Assembly: GCA_003023105.1 (NCBI GenBank)
Contig: PXSZ01000043.1
Coordinates: 1-12,480 of the forward strand
Direction: 5' to 3'
Length of the DNA: 12,480 bases
From: Bacteroidetes bacterium QH_10_64_37
GTDB lineage: Bacteria > Bacteroidota > Rhodothermia > Rhodothermales > Salinibacteraceae
This document shows, piece by piece, positions 1 through 6,864 of the stretch (its first letter is position 1; each line of letters opens with the position of its first letter). Made by a program: the position numbers and the translations under genes. The notes under the pieces are model-generated. The model did no database searches, was not told the origin of the DNA, and saw nothing but the letters and a program-made list of their open reading frames with translations.

Positions 1-200
1 GGTGCTGGCATCCCACGCATGGTGTCGTCCGCGGGCGGGACGGGAGTGGGGGCCGTCCCGGCCGGGATACTGCTGCCGAGGAGGAGGGTCAGGAGGAACA
101 GGACGCTCACGACGCCCGCCGCGCGACGCACAAGGCGGGGGACGCGAGGCCAGTTTTGAAATGAATTCTCCGGGGAACGAGACGGGCTGCAACGATCCAT
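1..200 (-). CDS. Exported protein of unknown function, N-terminal part only
   Basis: Reading the minus strand from the ATG at 200-198 gives 66 codons without a stop, running off the left edge. A basic stretch (LVRRAA, residues 23-28) is followed by a hydrophobic core (VVSVLFLLTLLLG, about 30-42) and then SSIPAGTAP, a good signal-peptidase I type site near residues 47-50. The mature part begins rich in Pro, Thr and Asp. The n-region is long if the ATG is used. A GTG at 131-129 would give a more typical signal peptide, but the ATG lies about 45 bases downstream of a plausible promoter (249-280). No family can be named from so short a piece. The gene is head-to-head with the decayed gene starting at 501. 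That it is a secreted or periplasmic protein is an inference from the signal peptide. Confidence 0.6.
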   Translation of the reverse strand, partial: MDRCSPSRSPENSFQNWPRVPRLVRRAAGVVSVLFLLTLLLGSSIPAGTAPTPVPPADDTMRGMPA

Positions 201-500
201 GATAGGAGATTCGAGAAGGTTGGAAGTAGAGGATGGGGGGAGACACCTCAATCTTATCCAACACAGGAACGGGGTGCAAACGGGACAGTGAGCGCGCGGA
301 AACGCTCTATTGGTAGAGAGCGGCTCGGCTGCTTGGAGGCGACTCGTTCCTGTCCGAGTGGAGGTACGTATGGAAGGATCTGGGCGGGAGGCGATTGTCA
401 GTTTGTTCTCCTCCCTCGATTCGACGCGGCTGTCCGTACCCCACAGTTGAGATTTGTCGCTCCGGGCGCTCTATTGTGGCTGTAATTGTGAAGAAAAAAC
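201..500. other. Divergent intergenic region
   Basis: About 300 bases lie between the left-edge minus-strand gene and the decayed plus-strand gene. Apart from the candidate promoter at 249-280 it holds a small inverted repeat (CGCTCT at 303-308, AGAGCG at 317-322) and a second copy of the 10-mer CGCTCTATTG at 467-476. The last ten bases before the ATG at 501 are A-rich, as is common ahead of Bacteroidota start codons. The short open frames crossing it show no signal peptide, domain or start context and are not considered genes. Confidence 0.5.
249..280 (-). promoter_or_regulatory. Bacteroidota-type promoter for the left-edge minus-strand gene
   Basis: On the minus strand there is TTTG at 280-277, a 20-base spacer, then TAAGATTG at 256-249. 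This matches the Bacteroidota housekeeping promoter (TTTG at -33, TAnnTTTG at -7) with one mismatch. Transcription would start near 243, giving a leader of about 43 bases to the ATG at 200. This is motif matching by eye only. Confidence 0.4.
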
Positions 501-882
501 ATGAGCGCACTGCCCCGCCCGAGCCGGATCCTCGTCGTTGCGTCTCTGCTGGTGAGCGCCGGACTGCTCGACCGTGAGGATACGTAGATACGGGAGCAGA
601 GGAGGAGATTACGGCGCAAATCTCCGACGGAGCCGATCGCATTCAGCCGGGCTCGAACCACCCCACCTACTGGCGGTACGAGGGCGAGCCGGTCCAGCTG
701 GTGGACGGCAGCGGCGAGGACCACCTGTTTCAGGGGGAGGGGACCAGCTCCGCGAGCACCTGGACCGGCTCGCGGAGGTCGGGGGCAACTACATCCGCAA
801 CACGATGGGCTCCCGGGATGAGGACAACGTCTGGCCGTTCTACCGGCGGGAAGATCGGTGCAGCACTTTTACACAAGAATAG
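501..882 (+). pseudogene. Decayed, truncated DUF4038/collagen-binding-domain type glycoside-hydrolase-like gene
   Basis: Three frames must be joined to read this gene. From the ATG at 501 the first frame encodes a signal peptide (MSALPRPSRILVVASLLVSAG) and hits a stop at 585-587. The second frame, open from 578, encodes GYVDTGAEEE and then a core containing HPTYWRYEGEPVQLVDG and SGEDHLFQ. Near the G-rich run at 733-742 the reading shifts again, and the third frame continues with DQLREHLDRLAEVGGNYIRN, TMGSRDEDNVWPFYRRED, then unrelated residues and a stop at 880-882. The core resembles the N-terminal part of the (beta/alpha)8 barrel of DUF4038-type proteins with a putative collagen-binding domain (recalled family pattern: HP..YW.Y.GKP, GGS.EDNLFQ, VGGNYVRNTMSSRD.GNVWPF). 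Such proteins are normally several hundred residues, so most of this one is lost from about 858. The family assignment is from memory of motifs. The decay itself is seen directly. Confidence 0.65.
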
Positions 883-929
883 GGACACAGCCAACTACAC
901 CTTTTCTCAAAGCCCGATCCTGACGTTTC

Positions 930-2711
930 ATGACGAAGCCGTTTGCGACGATCACGTGGCGAGCCGTCACGCTGCTGTTCCTGCTGGTGCTCAGCTCGCT
1001 GGTCGGCTGCCGAGGGCAAGTTCCAACCACGGAGCCGGCCGCCGCCCCAGCCGTGGCCGAGCGCGTGCCCGACGACTGGGCCTACGACCTCACCGCACCC
1101 ACCCCCACCGCGCCCCGGGGCATGGTCGCCACCGACGCGGAGCGCGCTACCGAGGTGGGGCAGCGTATCCTCGAGCGCGGCGGCAACGCCGTCGACGCTG
1201 CCGTGGCCACCACCTTTGCCCTGGCAGTCGTCTACCCGGAGGCCGGCAACATCGGTGGGGGCGGCTTCATGGTCACGCGCATGAACGGGGCCACCGCTGC
1301 GCTCGACTTCCGCGAGGAGGCCCCCCGCGCCGCCACTCACGACATGTATCTGAATGAACACGGCGAGCCGACCGATTCCTCGCTTGTCGGCCATCTTGCC
1401 TCGGGCGTGCCGGGCACGGTGGCCGGGATGCGCAAAGCCTGGGAGCGCTTCGGCTCGATGCCGTGGAAAAAATTGCTCCAGCCGGCGATTGAGCTGGCCG
1501 CCGAGGGCTTCACCGTGAACGAGCGTTTTGCCGAGACGGTGCAGGGGCGCGCTGACGTGCTTCGTCGCTTTCCCGCCTCGCGCACGCTGTTTCTGCGGGG
1601 CGGCGACCCTCTCCAGGCAGGCCAAACGTGGAAAAATCCCGACCTGGCCGCTACGCTCCGCCGCATTGCCGGGCAGGGCCGCGCCGGGTTCTATCGCGGC
1701 AAGACGGCGCGGCTCATTGCCGAAGAGATGGAACGCGGCGGCGGCCTCATTACCCGCGCGGACCTGCGCCGCTACGAGGCAAAGTGGCGCGCGCCGGTCG
1801 GCTTCACCTATCGCGGCCACCGGGTCTACGGCATGCCGCCGCCCTCCTCCGGCGGCGTTACGATGGCGATCATGGGCAACATCCTCAGCGCCTACGACCT
1901 CGGTGAGATGGGCTGGCACGCCCCCCGGCCGTTGCACCTCCAGGCCGAGGCCATGCGGCGGGCCTTCGCCGCGCGCAATCACTTCCTAGGCGATCCCGAC
2001 TACGTGGAGATCCCGCGCACACGGCTGCTCTCGGACGAATACACCGACCGGCTGCGCGCATCGATCTCCAAGAAGGCCACACCGTCGAAAACGGTCTCGC
2101 CGGAGACGGGGCGCGACAGCCAGCCGACGATGCACACCACCCATTTCTCCATCGTCGACGACCAGGGCAACGCCGTCGCGCTCACAACCACGATCAACTT
2201 CCTCTACGGCTCGAAGGTGACGGTCGGCGGCGCGGGCTTCGTGCTGAACAACGAGATGAACGACTTCACCGCCAAGCCCGGCGAGCCGAACGCCTTTGGG
2301 TTGGTGCAGGGCAAAGTCAACGCCGTGGCCCCGGGCAAGCGCCCCCTTTCGTCGATGAGTCCGACCATTGTCCTTGGAACGGATGGAACACCGCTCCTCG
2401 TCACGGGGGCGCGCGGCGGGCCGCACATCATTACAGCGGCCTTCCAGGTCCTGGCGAACGCGCTCGACTACGGCTTCGACCTCGGCGCGGCGGTGCGCGC
2501 GCCGCGCATCCATCACCAGCACCTGCCGGACCGGATCCTGTATGAGACGGACGGTCTCACGCCTCGGCTAGTCGAGGCACTCCGGGGGCGCGGCCACGAG
2601 CTGGAGCAAGAAGGCACGATCGGCTCCGCGCCCACGGTCCTGCGCACGGAGGCGGGCCACTGGGCGGGCATGAACGACCCGCGCAGCAGCGGATCGGCTG
2701 CCGGGTACTGA
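930..2711 (+). CDS. ggt: Gamma-glutamyltransferase (gamma-glutamyl transpeptidase), lipoprotein form
   Basis: The enzyme cleaves the gamma-glutamyl bond of glutathione and related compounds and hydrolyses or transfers the glutamyl group. It belongs to the N-terminal nucleophile hydrolases and is made as a precursor that cuts itself into two subunits. The 593-residue product starts with a signal sequence ending in a lipobox (LVGC, Cys27), so it is probably anchored to a membrane facing the periplasm. The predicted nucleophile is Thr403 in HTTHFSIVD, giving a large subunit of about 400 and a small one of about 190 residues, as usual. Further signatures are GGNAVDAAVA near the N terminus, LNNEMNDFTAKPG, and KRPLSSMSPT with the Ser pair at 474-475. 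No Shine-Dalgarno precedes the ATG. The remnant just upstream belongs to an unrelated family. Downstream, 148 bases separate it from the pseudouridine synthase gene. Confidence 0.95.
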   Translation: MTKPFATITWRAVTLLFLLVLSSLVGCRGQVPTTEPAAAPAVAERVPDDWAYDLTAPTPTAPRGMVATDAERATEVGQRILERGGNAVDAAVATTFALAVVYPEAGNIGGGGFMVTRMNGATAALDFREEAPRAATHDMYLNEHGEPTDSSLVGHLASGVPGTVAGMRKAWERFGSMPWKKLLQPAIELAAEGFTVNERFAETVQGRADVLRRFPASRTLFLRGGDPLQAGQTWKNPDLAATLRRIAGQGRAGFYRGKTARLIAEEMERGGGLITRADLRRYEAKWRAPVGFTYRGHRVYGMPPPSSGGVTMAIMGNILSAYDLGEMGWHAPRPLHLQAEAMRRAFAARNHFLGDPDYVEIPRTRLLSDEYTDRLRASISKKATPSKTVSPETGRDSQPTMHTTHFSIVDDQGNAVALTTTINFLYGSKVTVGGAGFVLNNEMNDFTAKPGEPNAFGLVQGKVNAVAPGKRPLSSMSPTIVLGTDGTPLLVTGARGGPHIITAAFQVLANALDYGFDLGAAVRAPRIHHQHLPDRILYETDGLTPRLVEALRGRGHELEQEGTIGSAPTVLRTEAGHWAGMNDPRSSGSAAGY

Positions 2712-2796
2712 TGCCATCTGCTGTAAATCGATGTGCACCTTTCAGGCCGTCGACCGTGCCGGCCAATGTGCTGATTTTGCCTCCACACTGCGATGA

Positions 2797-2820
2797 AGGG
2801 ACGACGCGCGCGTCGTCCCT
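2797..2820. repeat. Perfect 24-base palindrome
   Basis: AGGGACGACGCG is followed directly by its exact reverse complement CGCGTCGTCCCT. No U-tract follows on either strand, so it is not a standard intrinsic terminator for ggt, although it could stabilise the 3' end of that transcript. Part of the arm recurs at 2850-2858. It may be a REP-like dispersed palindrome. Confidence 0.7.
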
Positions 2821-2858
2821 ACGTCTACGGAAGACGCGAAAATGCACAGGTAGGGACG
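2814..2858 (+). promoter_or_regulatory. Inverted repeat overlapping the start region of the pseudouridine synthase gene
   Basis: CGTCCCTAC at 2814-2822 is the exact reverse complement of GTAGGGACG at 2850-2858, with 27 bases between. The right arm ends one base before the ATG at 2860 and contains the only Shine-Dalgarno-like sequence of the window (AGGTAGGGA). The left arm is shared with the palindrome at 2797-2820, so in RNA the two hairpins would exclude each other. A role in controlling translation is inference. It could equally be the trace of a small mobile element bounded by these inverted repeats. Confidence 0.4.
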
Positions 2859-2859
2859 C

Positions 2860-3570
2860 ATGGCGATGAGTATGGAGATTCTCCATCGTGACGAGCATCT
2901 TCTGGTCATCGATAAGCCGCCGGGGCTGTTGTCTCAACCCGACCGCACCGGCGATCCCGACGTGGTGACGCTGGGCAAGGAGCAATTGGCCGAGGAGGAG
3001 GGGGGCGACCCGTTTCTCGGACTCATCCACCGGCTCGACCGTCCCGCTTCGGGAGTCATGGTGCTGGCCCGCACCTCGGACGCGGCCGGAGAGCTTTCCC
3101 GGCAGTTTCGGGAGCGGCTCGTGGAGAAGCGGTATCTGGTCGTTGTGGAGGGCACGCTGCACGGCATTGGCACGTGGACCGACTACATCGCCAAGCCCGA
3201 CCGGCAGCCCCGCCTCGTCGATCCCGACCATTCCGCCGGAATGCGGGCCGTGCTCAACTGGCAGGCCCTCGCAAGCGACGACAACCGCACGCTCCTCCAG
3301 GTCGAGCTCCGGACCGGGCGTCCCCATCAGATTCGCCTCCAGGCCACGGGCCGCGGGCATCCGGTGGTGGGGGATCAGCGGTACGGCGCCGCGTCGTCCC
3401 TCGGGGATCGCGCCATTGCCCTCCATCACGCCCTCCTGCGCGTCGATCATTCTGCACAGTCGCGGCGGGAGACGTTTGTTGCCGAGCCCCCCGCCGTCTG
3501 GTCGGAGGTGTTGACCGCCGAGATGCGCGTTGCCATTCGGCGCATGCTCGACCACGCGCAGCCCTCCTGA
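2860..3570 (+). CDS. RluA-family RNA pseudouridine synthase
   Basis: The enzyme converts specific uridines in ribosomal or transfer RNA to pseudouridine in the cytoplasm. The 236-residue protein carries the family signature HRLDRPASGVMVLAR with the catalytic Asp at position 60, preceded by LVIDKPPGLLSQP and followed by KRYLVVVEG and GRPHQIRLQATGRGHPVVGD. It has no N-terminal S4 domain, so it is of the short RluA or TruC-like type rather than RluC/RluD. The exact target base cannot be told from sequence. The start at 2860 is preceded by AGGTAGGGA, but in-frame ATGs at 2866 and 2872 are also possible. The start overlaps an inverted repeat that could mask it. The gene lies 119 bases upstream of hemF on the same strand. 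Confidence 0.92.
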   Translation: MAMSMEILHRDEHLLVIDKPPGLLSQPDRTGDPDVVTLGKEQLAEEEGGDPFLGLIHRLDRPASGVMVLARTSDAAGELSRQFRERLVEKRYLVVVEGTLHGIGTWTDYIAKPDRQPRLVDPDHSAGMRAVLNWQALASDDNRTLLQVELRTGRPHQIRLQATGRGHPVVGDQRYGAASSLGDRAIALHHALLRVDHSAQSRRETFVAEPPAVWSEVLTAEMRVAIRRMLDHAQPS

Positions 3571-3689
3571 AATCAGCGGTTCGGAAGAACAATGAGAACG
3601 GTGCAGGCGACGAACGCCCGCGTTCCGGATTCCGTATCGGGTCTCCCACATCTCCTTCCATATCCAGTGAATGAACCTTCGATCCGACC

Positions 3690-4673
3690 ATGGGCGACGA
3701 CTTTGAGCGTCTCGACACCCTCCGCGAGAACCCGCGCGACGACATTCCGATGGCCCACCGCATGAAGCGGTTCGTGGAGGCTCTGCAGATCCGAATGATC
3801 CGAGCGCTCGACGACCGTGACGACGGCGCCTCGTTCGAGGTGGACCGCTGGTCCCGAGAGGAGGGGGGAGGCGGAATTACGGCCGTCATTGAGGGGGGCG
3901 ACCTATTCGAGAAGGGCGGCGTGAACACCTCGGCGGTGCACGGCCCGCTGCCGGAGCGAATGGCCCGCGAGTTCGAGGTGGAGGAGGCGCCCTTCTACGC
4001 CGCCGGCCTGTCGCTCGTCCTCCATCCCTGCTCTCCCTACGTCCCCACGGTCCACGCCAACTTTCGCTACTTTGCCCTGGGCGACGATCTCATGAACCCC
4101 GTAGACCAGTGGTTCGGGGGCGGGGCCGACCTGACGCCCTATTACCCGCGTCTCGACGACACGCAGCACTTCCACCGCGTGTGGAAGACGATCTGCGACC
4201 GCCACGACGTGGCCGACTATGCCACCTTCAAGCAGGAGTGCGACGAGTACTTCTACCTGCCTCACCGGGATGAGGCCCGGGGCGTCGGCGGCATTTTTTA
4301 CGATTATCTCCGGGAGGATCCGGAAGGGCTCTTTTTCTTCACGCGGGAGGCGGGGCGGGCCTTTCTGGAATCCTATCTGCCCATCCTCGAGCGGCGGCGG
4401 GACGAGACCTACGGCCGGCGCGAGAAGGCCTTTCAGCGGATTCGCCGGGGGCGCTACGTCGAGTTCAACCTGGTGTACGATCGGGGGACCCGGTTCGGGC
4501 TTGAGTCCGGGGGGCGGACCGAGAGCATCCTCATGAGCATGCCGCCGCAGGTGCAGTGGCAGTACAATTATGCGCCCGAGCCGGGCACGCCCGAGGCCGA
4601 CGCGGAGTGGTACTTTACCGCACGCGACTGGCTCAATTTGACTGAGGATGACGTTCCGAAAAGTACCGTGTGA
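3690..4673 (+). CDS. hemF: Oxygen-dependent coproporphyrinogen III oxidase
   Basis: HemF decarboxylates and oxidises two propionates of coproporphyrinogen III to vinyl groups, giving protoporphyrinogen IX, with O2 as oxidant. The 327-residue product follows the family over its whole length: REEGGGGITAVIEGG, FEKGGVNTSAVHG, HPCSPYVPTVHANFRYF with the conserved His122, WFGGGADLTPYY with Asp147, YFYLPHRDEARGVGGIFYD, and the C-terminal block FNLVYDRGTRFGLESGGR followed by TESILMSMPP. The start at 3690 gives about 20 residues ahead of the region matching E. coli HemF; a later in-frame ATG at 3750 (MAHRMKRF) is a possible alternative. No Shine-Dalgarno is visible. The choice of HemF suggests an aerobic or microaerobic lifestyle. 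It opens the haem gene cluster, 130 bases ahead of hemH. Confidence 0.97.
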   Translation: MGDDFERLDTLRENPRDDIPMAHRMKRFVEALQIRMIRALDDRDDGASFEVDRWSREEGGGGITAVIEGGDLFEKGGVNTSAVHGPLPERMAREFEVEEAPFYAAGLSLVLHPCSPYVPTVHANFRYFALGDDLMNPVDQWFGGGADLTPYYPRLDDTQHFHRVWKTICDRHDVADYATFKQECDEYFYLPHRDEARGVGGIFYDYLREDPEGLFFFTREAGRAFLESYLPILERRRDETYGRREKAFQRIRRGRYVEFNLVYDRGTRFGLESGGRTESILMSMPPQVQWQYNYAPEPGTPEADAEWYFTARDWLNLTEDDVPKSTV

Positions 4674-4803
4674 AGACAACGATGAAAGCAGGTTTTAGGG
4701 CAAAGTTCAACGCGGTACTGGAACTGAAAAGCGGTCGGAGCGCACAACAAGGTCCTTTTCGCTCTGAACCCCCCTCGGTCTCTGAGCCCTCCTTTTGGCC
4801 CAT

Positions 4804-6147
4804 ATGACCCCACTGGATCTTCTCCGCACCTACGATCCCGACCGGCGGGCGCATCTGCGTGAGCACGCTGCTTCCCCGCTTCGGATTGAGGACGGAGATC
4901 GGGTGGGCGTCGTCCTGTTCAATTCAGGGGGGCCGGAGTCCCTCGACGACGTCAAGCCGTTTTTGTACAACCTGTTGATGGATCCCGCCGTTCTCCCCCT
5001 GCCGGTGGGCGGACGGCTCCGTCACTGGCTCGCAACGTCGATCGCGTCCGTCCGGGCCGGGACGCTGCGGGACCGCTACGAGGTGATCGGGGGCGGGTCT
5101 CCGCTGACACGCCTCGCAAACGAACAGGCCGAGGCCCTGCAGGGCCACCTCAACGACCGTTACGGCGAGCCCACCGGGGTGGAGTTCCGCACGTACCCGG
5201 CGATGCGGTACTGGCACCCGTTTGGGGAAGAAGCGGCGGCGCAGATGCAGGACGAAGAGGTCGACAAGGTCGTTCTCCTTCCGTCCTATCCGCAGTACTC
5301 GACCGCCACGACGGGATCTGCACTGGCGTACTGGATGGCCCTCGCCGACGCCGACGAGCGACCGTCCTGGCCGACGACCGCCGTGGAGGGATACGCGGCC
5401 AATCCAAAATACGTGCGGGCCGTGTCGGAGCGGATCGACGAGGCCCTCCAGCGCTTTCCCCAGAGCGTGCGCGACGAGGTCGTTCTCGTCTTCAGTGCCC
5501 ACGACACCGCCTTTCGGGCGCGGGGGCGGCGGGACGATCCGTACTGCTGCCTCGTGCACTCGACCGTGGAGCAGGTGATGCGCCTTCGGGGTCGAGACCG
5601 GCCCTTCCATACCTCGTTTCAGAGCATGATGGGGCCAACCCGTTGGCTCTCTCCCTCGACCCCGGAGACGCTCAAGAGGCTCGCCGGTCGCGGCCACGGG
5701 TCGGTGCTGATCGTTCCGGTTAGCGTCGTGACCGACCACCTCAACACCAGCTACGAGCTCGACATTCAGGTGCGCGCGCAGGCGGAGGAGTCCGGCATCA
5801 ACCACTTCGAGGTGACGGCGGGCCTCAATACGCACCCCCTGTACATCGAGGCCCTCGGCGAAGCCGCGGTGGCTCAGCTCGAGCTGCCGGTCGACGTCGA
5901 CCAACTGCGCCACGGGGGCGACGGGCACGCGCACACCTATCCGCTCCGCCCCCTCTGCCGGCTCCCCCGTCACACCCTGAACGGCAACTCCGGGCAGTGT
6001 CCGATCTGTGGGCGGACCGTGGGTGCCCGACGATGGACCGTTTCCGAGTGGGCGGACGAGCCGGAGGTGCCCTCCGAACGGTCCGCCTCTCACTCAGACG
6101 AGGCGTCGAACCCTGCCCCGGAATCGCGGTCGAGAGAGAACTCGTAG
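4804..6147 (+). CDS. hemH: Ferrochelatase with an altered active-site residue and a Cys-containing tail
   Basis: Ferrochelatase inserts Fe(II) into the porphyrin ring, the last step of protohaem synthesis. The ATG at 4804 is preferred over an in-frame TTG three codons upstream, giving 447 residues. The family is clear from VVLFNSGGPESLDDVKPFL, YEVIGGGSPL, RYWHPF, LPSYPQYSTATTGSA, VVLVFSAHD with catalytic His233, DDPY, FQSMMGPTRWLSPSTPETL and IVPVSVVTDHLNTSYELDI. Compared with the usual DHIETLYELD motif, the acidic active-site residue (Glu343 in human, Glu264 in Bacillus subtilis) is replaced by Asn314. The segment after SAH is also unusual (DTAF rather than the common SLP). The C terminus extends past the fold with Cys385, Cys399 and Cys402 (LC...QCPICGRTVG) and then a Ser/Glu-rich tail. 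It may bind Zn or an iron-sulfur cluster. The fourth human cluster ligand (Cys196) is replaced here by Thr. Whether it acts on protoporphyrin or coproporphyrin is not settled by sequence, but HemF nearby favours protoporphyrin. Confidence 0.93.
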   Translation: MTPLDLLRTYDPDRRAHLREHAASPLRIEDGDRVGVVLFNSGGPESLDDVKPFLYNLLMDPAVLPLPVGGRLRHWLATSIASVRAGTLRDRYEVIGGGSPLTRLANEQAEALQGHLNDRYGEPTGVEFRTYPAMRYWHPFGEEAAAQMQDEEVDKVVLLPSYPQYSTATTGSALAYWMALADADERPSWPTTAVEGYAANPKYVRAVSERIDEALQRFPQSVRDEVVLVFSAHDTAFRARGRRDDPYCCLVHSTVEQVMRLRGRDRPFHTSFQSMMGPTRWLSPSTPETLKRLAGRGHGSVLIVPVSVVTDHLNTSYELDIQVRAQAEESGINHFEVTAGLNTHPLYIEALGEAAVAQLELPVDVDQLRHGGDGHAHTYPLRPLCRLPRHTLNGNSGQCPICGRTVGARRWTVSEWADEPEVPSERSASHSDEASNPAPESRSRENS

Positions 6148-6197
6148 GCGGAGCCCGCCCCCGCTGCGCGCCTCCTGCATTCAGCCGTACGCTGCCC

Positions 6198-6806
6198 ATG
6201 AGTTCGCACCCGGCGGTCGATCCGCCCTCCGATCGTCTGCTTCGCACCCTGGCGTCCGTGCCGGTCTCCAGTCCCGTCCTGAACCTGGGCTGCGGGTCGG
6301 GGCGGCACGCAGAGGCCCTGCTCCGACTCGGGTTTCCGATGCACGCCTGCGATCCGCGTCCCGAGGCGGTCCGGGACACGCGGGCTGTCGTCCGCGAACT
6401 GGTGGACGCGGAGACCGCGCAGTCCTGTGTCCGGCAGACCTCGCTGCAGACCCTCGGCGACCTCGACGCGACCTTCGACTGGGTAATCGCCGACCGGACG
6501 GAGGCGTTCGTTGGCGCGGCGGCGGACCTGGAACTCCTGTTGGCGAACGCTTACAACCTGCTTTCGCCGGGCGGGTGGCTCTACCTCACCGTTCCGGCGT
6601 TGCCGGAGGGCGAGGCCCAAGGTGCGGCTCAACGGGACGCTCAGGGCCTTGACGATGGTGCAATTCTCTTTGCTCCTGCGGACCTCGACGCCCCGACGTT
6701 CGATACAGAGTTTGTGGAGTCTCAGCCGCCCGAGCGCGTCGAGGAAAATGGGGAAGCCCGAGTGCACGCTCTCTACCGGAAGGTGAAGCGCCCGACGCCG
6801 GACTGA
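6198..6806 (+). CDS. Class I SAM-dependent methyltransferase of unknown substrate
   Basis: The 202-residue product has a Rossmann-type methyltransferase core: motif I VLNLGCGSG at residues 27-35, an acidic residue ending strand 2 (Asp52 in HACDPRP) that would bind the ribose of SAM, FDWVIADR as the strand-4 region, and NLLSPGGWLYLTVP as motif III. The C-terminal 50 residues (FAPADLDAPTFDTEF and on) are Asp/Glu-rich and match nothing I recognise. The ATG at 6198 is chosen because it begins 50 bases after hemH. Longer starts would lie inside hemH in another frame. Its position between hemH and hemL on the same strand suggests co-transcription, but it is not a known porphyrin methyltransferase such as CobA or BchM by its motifs. 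A link to tetrapyrroles is only contextual. Confidence 0.8.
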   Translation: MSSHPAVDPPSDRLLRTLASVPVSSPVLNLGCGSGRHAEALLRLGFPMHACDPRPEAVRDTRAVVRELVDAETAQSCVRQTSLQTLGDLDATFDWVIADRTEAFVGAAADLELLLANAYNLLSPGGWLYLTVPALPEGEAQGAAQRDAQGLDDGAILFAPADLDAPTFDTEFVESQPPERVEENGEARVHALYRKVKRPTPD

Positions 6807-6864
6807 TCCCGTCCGCCGCCCCGATCGAGATCACGCTGCACAATTCGTCAATTCCCACGAGACC

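Noticed and set aside
288..724. Several short open frames on both strands between 288 and 724
   Set aside because: Overlapping, no conserved motif, no start context. The only recognisable coding traces here are those of the decayed hydrolase.
840..1982. Long minus-strand open frame opposite ggt (380 codons)
   Set aside because: It lies fully antisense to a well-supported enzyme gene. Its composition (Gly, Arg, His, Ala-rich) is typical of GC-biased shadow frames and it shows no domain.
2797..2820. Palindrome as intrinsic terminator of ggt
   Set aside because: No U-tract follows on the plus strand. A structural or repeat role is more likely.
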